From NCBI GenBank assembly GCA_050331815.1, contig JBHJGM010000016.1:1-64000 (forward strand): a stretch of 64,000 nt of DNA. Direction: 5' to 3'. Below are positions 43,439-51,229 of this stretch, one piece after another. Within the stretch, counting starts at the first letter, position 1. Each line of letters begins with the position of its first letter. The notes below the pieces were generated by a model that was not told where the DNA came from, did not search any database, and was given only the letters and a program-made list of their open reading frames with translations. Source of the stretch: JBHJGM01 sp050331815. GTDB taxonomy: Bacteria; Verrucomicrobiota; Verrucomicrobiia; Opitutales; JBHJGM01. Position numbers and translations under genes: made by a program.

Positions 43439-44836
43439 ATGCCCTCACCCGTTCCCGCAGCCTCCCCCGCCCTGCTCCACTGGGCAGGCCAAACCGACTC
43501 CGGGCCCCGGCGCGAGAACAACGAAGATGCCTTTGGCGTCTTTCATGTCGAAGCCGGCCAGGCGCTTAATCCCCAAGGTGGCTCACTGCCGGCGGAAACT
43601 CAGCGCGGCGTTCTCTTTGTCCTGAGCGACGGCGTGGGGGGTCACGAAGCCGGCGAGGTCGCCAGTCAAATCACCGTCCAAACCATGGGGGAGGTGCTCG
43701 GGCGAGCCGCCCGCCGCGGCTTCTCCCGACGTGACGAACCGCGTGCGAATCTTTTGCGCGATGCCGCGCGCCAGTGCAACGGAGCCGTCCGCCAGGCCAC
43801 CGTGGAACATCCGGAACGCCAGGGCATGGCCGCGACCCTCTCCGCGCTCTGGCTGCTGGAAGATCGCTATTACATCGTGCAGGTTGGCGACAGCCGGGTC
43901 TACCGCCTGCGCAACGGACGCCTACGCCAGCTCACCTGCGACCAGTCCGAAATCGGACGCCAGGTTTTTGAAGGCAAGCTGAGCGAGGACGAAGCCCGCT
44001 CCATGCCCGGACGCAACGTGATTGAATCCGCCGTGGGTGAACCGCCCGAACGCTTCAGCCCGGAAATCGAGTGGGGTCAGGTGTTGCCGGGCGACGTTTT
44101 TCTGCTTTGCAGCGATGGCCTTTCTGATGCCTTCACCACACGCCAACTCACGGAACTGCTCGCCGAAAACGTGCAGCCCGAACAGCTACCCCAAACGGTT
44201 GACGATCTGGTGAAGGCAGCCATCACCGCATACGGGCGCGACAACATCACGTTGTTCCTGGTTCATTGTCCAACAAACGCTGCGGCAGCGGAGGTGGTTC
44301 ATCCGCCGGTGAAGAAGGGCCTGGGCTGGCTCACCCTGCTGACGGTAACGATGGTGACCGGGGTCGTGCTGCTTGCCCTGGCCACCTGGCTGGTGCTGCT
44401 GCCTGCGCTCGATCAACGGGACCGCGCCCGCCGCTTGGTCGAGCAGTTGCAAAAGGAGCGGACGAGCCTTCAGGAAAACATCGGGCGGCTACAGTCCCAA
44501 CTGGCCGAAGTGCAGGACCGGGACCGCACCGAGTCCAGCCTGCTGCTGGCCAAGGACGCCCTTATCTCCGCGCTGGAAAACGAGCAGGCCCGCCTCAATG
44601 GCGAGCTGGCCAGATTACAAGAGCGTATCAAATCCTTGGATACACAAATGAAAGAGGAGCGCCTTGCCGCGCAAGCCCGCCAGCAGGAGCTATCAGACGC
44701 ACTTGATGAGGTCAGCCGCAGCCTGGTGGAAAGATCCATCGAATACGACCTGCTCCTGCAAAGTCAGCAGGAAGCCGCTTTGACCGTTCCGCTTCCCCGC
44801 ACACCTGCCACCGCACGGCCACGACCACGCCGCTGA
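43439..44836 (+). CDS. Membrane-anchored PP2C-type protein phosphatase with coiled-coil tail
   Basis: About 465 residues from the ATG at 43439 (GTG 43397 is an alternative). The PP2C domain (about 10-270) has RRENNEDAFG, VLSDGVGGHEAGEVAS, VGDSRVYRLRNGRLRQL, LCSDGLSDAF and GRDNITLFLV, so all metal-binding aspartates appear present and Ser/Thr phosphatase activity is likely. A membrane helix (about 295-320) is followed by a coiled coil (about 325-440) on the far side. No kinase is adjacent. It converges on the FHA-domain gene with only 8 bases between the stops, linking it to the Srf-like locus. Confidence 0.88.
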   Translation: MPSPVPAASPALLHWAGQTDSGPRRENNEDAFGVFHVEAGQALNPQGGSLPAETQRGVLFVLSDGVGGHEAGEVASQITVQTMGEVLGRAARRGFSRRDEPRANLLRDAARQCNGAVRQATVEHPERQGMAATLSALWLLEDRYYIVQVGDSRVYRLRNGRLRQLTCDQSEIGRQVFEGKLSEDEARSMPGRNVIESAVGEPPERFSPEIEWGQVLPGDVFLLCSDGLSDAFTTRQLTELLAENVQPEQLPQTVDDLVKAAITAYGRDNITLFLVHCPTNAAAAEVVHPPVKKGLGWLTLLTVTMVTGVVLLALATWLVLLPALDQRDRARRLVEQLQKERTSLQENIGRLQSQLAEVQDRDRTESSLLLAKDALISALENEQARLNGELARLQERIKSLDTQMKEERLAAQARQQELSDALDEVSRSLVERSIEYDLLLQSQQEAALTVPLPRTPATARPRPRR

Positions 44837-44844
44837 ATGACCGG

Positions 44845-46380
44845 CTAGGTAATCAGCCCGGCGTAATCGAGTTGGTCAAAACTGCCGACCGTCCAGAATC
44901 CGCCCACGCGAAAGCCCGGCTCCAGCGGCATCAGCGCCTCGCCATTCCACAGGCCGAAGCCCTCTTTCAAACGCGCCAGTGCCAGGGGCTCTTCGGTCAG
45001 ATTGCGCGCTTTCAAGTCCACGCAGCCCCACAGTAGGAGGATGTCTTCACAAAGCCCGTCCATGCGCTTGAGCAACAGCCCCTGCGGACCTGTCGGCAGG
45101 GCTTCAAAGCCCGGAAGCAAATCCGCGCTGACCGGTGGGCTCATCATCAACTCGATGTGCCAGGAGGGCGGCGACTGCGCCTCGCCCTCGCGCGTGAGCT
45201 TGAGCATTTCCACACCGGTGCGAAAAAGTTGCAACGTGTCGACCAGTTGCCCGTCGGCGTAGGTGCCGTTGCCGGAGCGTTTGCGCCGCCCGTCCACGAC
45301 CGCGCCATCCGTCAGCAGGACATCGTCAGCGCGGCGCTCGATGCTGAAATGCGCCCGGCTGATCTTGCGCGATAGCTCGCGGGCAACGTTTTCGTCTGAG
45401 GCGTAGGCACGCACCACCACATCGCAATCGCGGCTCCGGCCAAAAGTCAGCAGGTTGCCCGTTAGCACATGCAGGCGCTCTTCCTCGGGCCCTGACAGGG
45501 AAAAGCAACACGCCGCAATCGGCTCAAATTCAGGCGGATTCTCACGCAGGTATTCGCGGATGACCGGTGGCGGCGCGATTGCCGGCTCGGGCTCAGGCGC
45601 TGGTCCTGGTTCGGGCTCTGGCAGCGATTCCTCCGGCGGTGCTTCAACCGGGGTTGACTCTTGGGCGGCTGCCGCCTCGTCCATGGTCGCATCTGACTCA
45701 GGTGTCACGACTTCCGACAAGGGCGGCGGTTCGTCAGAAGATTCCAACTGCGTTTCCGGCTGAGCTTCTGCTTCGGCAGGTAGCTCCATCGGCGGATGGG
45801 TCGCCTCCGGCGCAGCCGCTTCGACCGCCGCGCTATCCTCAGGGGGCGCTTCCTCGGCGTCGCTGGGCAGGTCCGCTTCCGGCACATCGGGTGTATCGAC
45901 AACCGCAAACGCTTCGGCGGCGTCCTGCTCTTCCGGGGGCGTGGCCTGTGTAGTCATGCCCAGGATCAACCGGACGTCCTCCAGGTCACCTTCAATATCG
46001 TCGATCGCGCGCGCCAACGCACCATCCTCCAGACCGTGCTCGCTGCAAAGAGAGCGAATCGTGGCAATCTTGCGGGAAACCGCGCCCACACGCTTTTTCT
46101 CCAGCCCCTCGCGGCACTCCTCCAGCAGCCCTTCCACCCGCAGCCGGGCTGCTTCGGCAAAGGCTTCGCCCCGCAACGCTTCAAACGCCTTCAGCGTCTT
46201 TTTGGCGCTGATGCGCTCGGGCTTGGAGCCCGCGTTGTCGATCTGCGCCTGGTAAGCCACCAAACGCGCCTCGTAGGCACGCTCGATGTCTTCCGGGCAG
46301 GTACAGTTATCGAGCCCCAGCTTTTGCAGGAGCGCCTCGCGGGGACTGACCTCGCTGGATGATTCCGTGGGTGCCTCCAT
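44845..46380 (-). CDS. FHA-domain protein with acidic linker
   Basis: A 511-residue protein with no signal peptide. An N-terminal helical region (about 15-140) begins like a degenerate J-domain (no HPD). A Glu/Pro/Ala-rich linker (about 145-280) follows, then an FHA domain (about 300-390) with GRS at 314, SRAHF at 341 and SGNGTY at 369: the phosphothreonine-binding residues are in place. The last 110 residues are beta-rich and unassigned. It presumably reads a phosphorylation that the PP2C enzyme next door removes. It lies 24 bases downstream of the exported protein gene on the same strand. Confidence 0.78.
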   Translation of the reverse strand: MEAPTESSSEVSPREALLQKLGLDNCTCPEDIERAYEARLVAYQAQIDNAGSKPERISAKKTLKAFEALRGEAFAEAARLRVEGLLEECREGLEKKRVGAVSRKIATIRSLCSEHGLEDGALARAIDDIEGDLEDVRLILGMTTQATPPEEQDAAEAFAVVDTPDVPEADLPSDAEEAPPEDSAAVEAAAPEATHPPMELPAEAEAQPETQLESSDEPPPLSEVVTPESDATMDEAAAAQESTPVEAPPEESLPEPEPGPAPEPEPAIAPPPVIREYLRENPPEFEPIAACCFSLSGPEEERLHVLTGNLLTFGRSRDCDVVVRAYASDENVARELSRKISRAHFSIERRADDVLLTDGAVVDGRRKRSGNGTYADGQLVDTLQLFRTGVEMLKLTREGEAQSPPSWHIELMMSPPVSADLLPGFEALPTGPQGLLLKRMDGLCEDILLLWGCVDLKARNLTEEPLALARLKEGFGLWNGEALMPLEPGFRVGGFWTVGSFDQLDYAGLIT

Positions 46381-46404
46381 TGCTCAGCGGGCCCGCCGAC
46401 GCAA

Positions 46405-48021
46405 TCAGAGGGCCACGTTTACTTGTTCAGACACCGTAAAGGGCGAACCCCATTCGGTGCGACCGGTAAATTCGATGAGATAGTTGCCGGGCTCCTGCAG
46501 GCTGGCCGAGCCAGACTCGCCCTGCCCGCTGGAAATGCTCTGGCCCTGCGGTCCTTTCACCGTCCAGCTTTCGGTGGAAAAGCTGCCTTCGCGGCGGCGC
46601 TCGTCGAGGGTGAAGTTGACCGAGAAGCCGTCACCGGCTGCCTGACGATCCACATTCACACTGAAGAGCCAGCGGCGCTTTTCGCCAATGCGCCGCGAGA
46701 AGACGTCGCCGGAACCGGTGGTGTTGACCTCGAGAAATTCCTGCTGCTCCTGCACGAGCTTGCCGCCCTGGCCACCGATGTAGCGCGTGCCCACGCCGGG
46801 CTGGCTCAAGTCGGCCGGGTAGTACTGGATATTGCCATTTTCGTCCAGCACGGGCACCCCGCCAATGGCGTCGATCAGCTCCGGCTGGGTCTGTTTGACT
46901 GCGGGCACAAACTCCTTGAGCAGGCGATCCATGATGCGGCGCGCTTCAGCCCAGTCGCCGCGGGCAATCGCCTCACGCATCTTCTGGGCTTCGTCACAGA
47001 TTTCCGCTTTGAGCTGCGGGTCGGTGACTTCCGCGCAAAGTTTATCGAGAGCGTTTTGGGCCCAGACGACGCTTTCCTCGGCCAGGTCGGCTGGACGCGG
47101 CTGAGGCGTAAAGGTGCCCGACGCGGACGATCCACCGCCAGAGCTGGAATCACCGCCGGACAAGCCGCTGCCGCCGGTCATGCCAGGGCCGCCACGCGTA
47201 GTGCCGCTGCCACCCGAGGCACCGCCGCCTGCGCTGCCGCCAGAAGAGGCCGAACCACCCGAGCCGGAGCCGCCTGAGGAAGCGGCACCACCACTGCCGC
47301 CGCTACCGCCAGAGCCCGCGCCGCCGGCCATCGAGCCGTCCTGCGAGGGGTCACCCGGACGCGTGCCGGTCGGGTTGTCCTCGAGTTCCGACTTCACCGC
47401 ACCGTCTTCCAGCAACTCGTTCGTGGCCTGGATGGCCGCTTTCACGCCGGCCACGTCGCCGTTCTCCAAAGCTTGCTCCAGCGTGCTGAGCAGGGCGCAG
47501 GCACGGGATTTCACTCCCGCAGACTTCGCGTTCTCGCAGAGGAAACGCAGCGTAGCCAGCTGCCAGCGTACGTCGTCGAGGTTGATGCCGACGAAGGGCA
47601 TGATGTCGCGACCCAACTGAGTGGCGCGTCGGTTGATTTCGAAATAGTAATTGCGCAGACGCTCACGCTCTTCGTTCAGTTCGGCGCGTTTACGCTTGTC
47701 GCCAAACACATCGTTGATGTTGGCGATCTGGTCGATCTGCTTGTCCAGTTGGACATCGGCGCGGTCCAGGCGAGCGGTCGACTGGGCGAGCACCTCAAAA
47801 GAATAGTTGTAGAGCTCATTACCAAAGGCCTTGTTCGCCTCGGAGAGGAAGCTCTTGGCTTCGTCCAGTCGGCGCTCGATGCCGCCCTGCTGGAAACGGA
47901 CGTCAGCTGCCCGGTAGTTTTCGGGCAACTCGTCGAAATTTTGCGCCGAGGCGCTTTCGAAGGTGAAGGCAAACGCAACTGCTACAAGCAGAGCGCTCAC
48001 GCGGGGAGAACCAGTTTTCAT
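46405..48021 (-). CDS. Exported protein of unknown function with Gly/Ser linker
   Basis: A 538-residue protein with a signal peptide ending SASAQ (about residue 27). A helical domain (about 28-215) contains many charged heptad-like repeats and two cysteines in AGVKSRACALL-type context. A Gly/Ser-rich spacer (about 216-305) follows, then a second helical part (about 310-370) and a C-terminal beta-rich domain that could be a jelly-roll or pre-peptidase-like module (FSVNVDRQAAGDGFSVNF, NYLIEFTGRTEW). I do not recognise the family. It is divergent from the SrfC-like gene and cotranscribed with the FHA gene. Confidence 0.6.
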   Translation of the reverse strand: MKTGSPRVSALLVAVAFAFTFESASAQNFDELPENYRAADVRFQQGGIERRLDEAKSFLSEANKAFGNELYNYSFEVLAQSTARLDRADVQLDKQIDQIANINDVFGDKRKRAELNEERERLRNYYFEINRRATQLGRDIMPFVGINLDDVRWQLATLRFLCENAKSAGVKSRACALLSTLEQALENGDVAGVKAAIQATNELLEDGAVKSELEDNPTGTRPGDPSQDGSMAGGAGSGGSGGSGGAASSGGSGSGGSASSGGSAGGGASGGSGTTRGGPGMTGGSGLSGGDSSSGGGSSASGTFTPQPRPADLAEESVVWAQNALDKLCAEVTDPQLKAEICDEAQKMREAIARGDWAEARRIMDRLLKEFVPAVKQTQPELIDAIGGVPVLDENGNIQYYPADLSQPGVGTRYIGGQGGKLVQEQQEFLEVNTTGSGDVFSRRIGEKRRWLFSVNVDRQAAGDGFSVNFTLDERRREGSFSTESWTVKGPQGQSISSGQGESGSASLQEPGNYLIEFTGRTEWGSPFTVSEQVNVAL

Positions 48022-48064
48022 ACGGCGTATGCGCTAAGTTACAGGGATTCCGGCGGTTATCTTT

Positions 48065-48093
48065 TTGAATGAGGGTACTGACAAGATTATTTT
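48065..48093 (+). promoter_or_regulatory. Candidate promoter of the SrfC/SrfB-like operon
   Basis: TTGAAT (48065-48070) and TATTTT (48088-48093) are separated by 17 bases in the 135-base divergent region. A 13-base palindrome, CATACGGCGTATG, spans the start codon of the divergent gene (48019-48031). Confidence 0.4.
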
Positions 48094-48156
48094 TGGTTGC
48101 TCACCGGCCAGTGCCCTTTTTCAATGCCGCCCCTTAGGGTTATTCTTGATAGTTAC

Positions 48157-50988
48157 ATGAAGTCCGTCGCGGAATACGCAGAACTGGCTGCGCGCCTGGA
48201 GGACTGGTATTGGCGACACGGAAAATCCCGTCAGGAGCCATACGGTTTGCCGATCGATAACTGGCTTCGTGAGATTCACGAGGCCCGGCGCACGATCGAG
48301 CGCCTTGAGGTAGGCGCTTCGAATCCACGCCCGTCGATGGCCATCTGGGGCCCCTCGCAAACCGGCAAGTCCACGCTGGTCTCGGCCTACATGGACAGCA
48401 ACGCCACCTTTGAAAAGGATCCGGCGGTCGACGGTCAGGGCTCCTCCCTGCACTGGGAGGGCGGCATCCCCTTCTTTTTCATGGCCCCGCGGACTGCCTC
48501 GCCTGAGGAGTTTCCGCCCTACATGTCCACCCGCGTGCTCAACCCCTTCCGTCGCGGCATGGACGGCTCCTCCTGCCTCAGCCGCTTCACCGCCGGAACC
48601 CTTTCTGACGAGCCCAACCGCTGGAAAGTCGAAGATCCACAATTTCCGGTGCAACTGCACCTGGTCAACCCCGGTGACCTTTGGCACGCCCTAGCCCGTG
48701 GCTACAGTTCGGAGTGCGTCAGCCCGACCGGCACCATGCCCAAACGCTGGGACCTTCCGCGTTTGCAGGAACTCGTGCGCAAGTTCGTCCGCACCCAGGA
48801 TGGCAAGCCCCCGCCCCAGGACCGCCGCGCCTTCGAGCGCCTGGCGCAGCTGACCGAGGTTCTCGATGACCTGGCCGCCTCCGACGACCCGACCTACGCC
48901 GACCTGGCCCAGGACCTCGACGAGTGGCACACCTTCCTCAGCTCGCTTTTCAACGAGCCCCATCTTGTTGGCTCCGAGGAAAATGTGTTCGGGCTGGCCG
49001 AGAAAATCCTCTGGGAGGGCTCGACCAACCTGACCGTCTGGTCGCGCAAAATGTTTGAGACCTACGACCGGCTGCTCGGCCCCGACGGCCCCTGGCATGG
49101 CAAGAAGCTGCTCTGCTCGCTCGAAGCGACCGCACTCTTCCTTAACATGGGTGCCAGCCAGCTGGCCTACGACCCGCCCGACCGCAATCCGGACTCGCCC
49201 AACGCGCTGATTCAGAACCTGATCCGCAAGCTGGGCTACGCCGTGGCGGACGATGTGGTGCGTATCGGCTGCGACGAAAAAACCCGGCAAGCCCTGGCCG
49301 CCACCGCCGACGACTTTTCCATCCTGCAGGGCATGGTCTGGGAACTGGTCATCCCGGTAAATCTCAAGAACCTGGACGACCACGCCCCGGGGGCCAACGG
49401 CACCGAGGAACCCAACCCCTTCAAGGCCTTTATCACCGAAGGTGACATGCTGGACTTTCCTGGAGTCGGCAACGAAACAAAGTCACTGGACCGTAGAATT
49501 ATCGTCGATGACAAGACCATCGCGGAGGTTCGCAAGCAGGCCAACGCGCCCGACGCCACCCCGCAGGACAAGGCCCGGGTGGAGAAGTGCTTCAATGAGA
49601 AACTCTTCTTCATGGAGATTCTCAAGCGCGGCAAAACCGCCTCCATTGTCGCCACCTACGGCAAGCGCCTGAATATCGATGCCTTCTCCATTTTCCAGGG
49701 AATCCGCGGCTACGCTTGCCCCAACGCCGACCAGCTCATCAACGGCGTCAAATCCTGGTGGCGGCACCTCGCCCCCGAATACTACCGCGAGCGGCGCGGC
49801 TCCAGCCCCTTCCCGCTCAACCTGGTGATGACCTGGTGGGCCAAACAGCTCAACCTCACCACCAACCCGAATTCGACGGATATCTTCAACCCCATTGAAG
49901 ACATTCTGCGTAACCTGGGCGTGCTGCGTGATCCAAATGTGGTGACAACTTTTGCGATTCACGATCACAAGTCTCCTGACCGAGACCAAGCGGAGATCAA
50001 GCAGGACTTCAGCCCCGGGTCGCAACGCTACGAAAACCTTAAGAGCATCCCGGAGTTTCAGCACCAGTTCCAGAAACAGGCCTCCAGCGATTCGTTTGAT
50101 ACAATGCTGCAGGAGAAGGAGACCGGAGGCGCCAACTACTTTTTTCAGCACGCCACCGAGCAGTTGATCGGCCTCGCCGACCGCGAGGACGGGCGGACCG
50201 TACGCGCCAGGGAACGCCTGGAGCAGGCCTGCGAGCGCATCGCCGAGTCGACCGCCTGGCCACAGCTGATCCCCGCCGCGCAGGAAAAAGACGACCGACG
50301 GGACATTATCGAGGCCTTTATCCAAAAATTGCGCGGCTCGATCGACGCGATGGAGGAGGAGGCGCTCATCGAGACGAACGCTTTTTTGCGTGAGTTGCTG
50401 AACATCCGCGCGACCGACATCCTCCTGCCGCAAGACCGCAAGGAAGCCGCCTGCACCGATTACGTGGCCCGCCAGTTCGACAACTGGGTGGCCGCGCACT
50501 CACGCCGCATGCCCGAGCAAAAACGCTTCAGCGCCATCTCCGGGGAACTCGGCCTGACCGAGCCCAACGAGGTGCGCGATCTGTTGCAGGCCCTGGCCCT
50601 GTCGACCGCGCCCGACCACGAGAGCATTTGCGAGTGGTTTCGCCAGGTCGACAGCCGCAGCATGAACACGCCGCAGCCGCAAACGCTCCGGCTGTTGTCA
50701 CTGCGCATGGGCAACGCGCTCGTCTACAGCGGCAAGGGCGTGCACACGGCCACCGAGGCCGTTCGTGAAAAGCAGCAACTGCAGGGCCGTGACAGCCAGA
50801 ACGGTGCGCATCCCGCCTACAAATACTTTGTCGAGCCGCTCGTCGCCCCGGGTGGACAACTCGACTTTTTGGCCCAACGCGAGGTCCGCGCCCGCCCACG
50901 CCCAGACCTTGAAGGCGACCCGGAAATCCGCGCGCTCGCCGAGCAATACGGCCTGGTCGAAGACGAACCCGAAGCCGCCAAGGCCTAA
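48157..50988 (+). CDS. SrfC-like large P-loop protein (putative virulence factor family)
   Basis: About 943 residues from the ATG at 48157 (ATG 48124 is an alternative). A Walker A loop GPSQTGKST at 65-73 is the mark of the SrfC (Virul_Fac) family, and a Walker B/G3-like DMLDFPG stands at 430-436, so a GTPase or ATPase with a long insertion is likely. The remainder is helical and cytoplasmic, with no membrane segment. In enteric bacteria srfC lies with srfA and srfB; their biochemical function is not established. Here it is followed 26 bases later by a 67-residue gene and then srfB. Name follows family resemblance, not proven role. Confidence 0.75.
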   Translation: MKSVAEYAELAARLEDWYWRHGKSRQEPYGLPIDNWLREIHEARRTIERLEVGASNPRPSMAIWGPSQTGKSTLVSAYMDSNATFEKDPAVDGQGSSLHWEGGIPFFFMAPRTASPEEFPPYMSTRVLNPFRRGMDGSSCLSRFTAGTLSDEPNRWKVEDPQFPVQLHLVNPGDLWHALARGYSSECVSPTGTMPKRWDLPRLQELVRKFVRTQDGKPPPQDRRAFERLAQLTEVLDDLAASDDPTYADLAQDLDEWHTFLSSLFNEPHLVGSEENVFGLAEKILWEGSTNLTVWSRKMFETYDRLLGPDGPWHGKKLLCSLEATALFLNMGASQLAYDPPDRNPDSPNALIQNLIRKLGYAVADDVVRIGCDEKTRQALAATADDFSILQGMVWELVIPVNLKNLDDHAPGANGTEEPNPFKAFITEGDMLDFPGVGNETKSLDRRIIVDDKTIAEVRKQANAPDATPQDKARVEKCFNEKLFFMEILKRGKTASIVATYGKRLNIDAFSIFQGIRGYACPNADQLINGVKSWWRHLAPEYYRERRGSSPFPLNLVMTWWAKQLNLTTNPNSTDIFNPIEDILRNLGVLRDPNVVTTFAIHDHKSPDRDQAEIKQDFSPGSQRYENLKSIPEFQHQFQKQASSDSFDTMLQEKETGGANYFFQHATEQLIGLADREDGRTVRARERLEQACERIAESTAWPQLIPAAQEKDDRRDIIEAFIQKLRGSIDAMEEEALIETNAFLRELLNIRATDILLPQDRKEAACTDYVARQFDNWVAAHSRRMPEQKRFSAISGELGLTEPNEVRDLLQALALSTAPDHESICEWFRQVDSRSMNTPQPQTLRLLSLRMGNALVYSGKGVHTATEAVREKQQLQGRDSQNGAHPAYKYFVEPLVAPGGQLDFLAQREVRARPRPDLEGDPEIRALAEQYGLVEDEPEAAKA

Positions 50989-51014
50989 CCGGCGGCCAAT
51001 TCCAGCTCACCTCC

Positions 51015-51218
51015 ATGACATACCTCGAATTCAAGCAACGCATCGTCGACACCCTCAGCCAGCAGGCCGAGGGCTTGACCTGGCGCGAGTTGAAAGCCGA
51101 GGCGCGCCTGCCTTACACACGCCCCTGCCCCAACTGGACGGCCCGGCTCGAAGCCGAGGTGAGCCTCACCCGTGAACGCACCCAGGGTAACGCCAAACGC
51201 TGGCGTCTGGCCCGCTGA
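51015..51218 (+). CDS. Small winged-helix-like protein between the SrfC- and SrfB-like genes
   Basis: A 67-residue basic protein: YLEFKQRIVDTLSQQAEGLT, then WRELKAEARLPYTRPCP and a C-terminal strand KRWRLAR. The helix-helix-strand pattern suggests a mini winged helix. It lies 26 bases after the srfC-like stop and 11 before the srfB-like start, too tightly packed to be chance. It might bind nucleic acid or act as an adaptor between the two large proteins; nothing shows which. Confidence 0.65.
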   Translation: MTYLEFKQRIVDTLSQQAEGLTWRELKAEARLPYTRPCPNWTARLEAEVSLTRERTQGNAKRWRLAR

Positions 51219-51229
51219 TTCCTTTCGCC

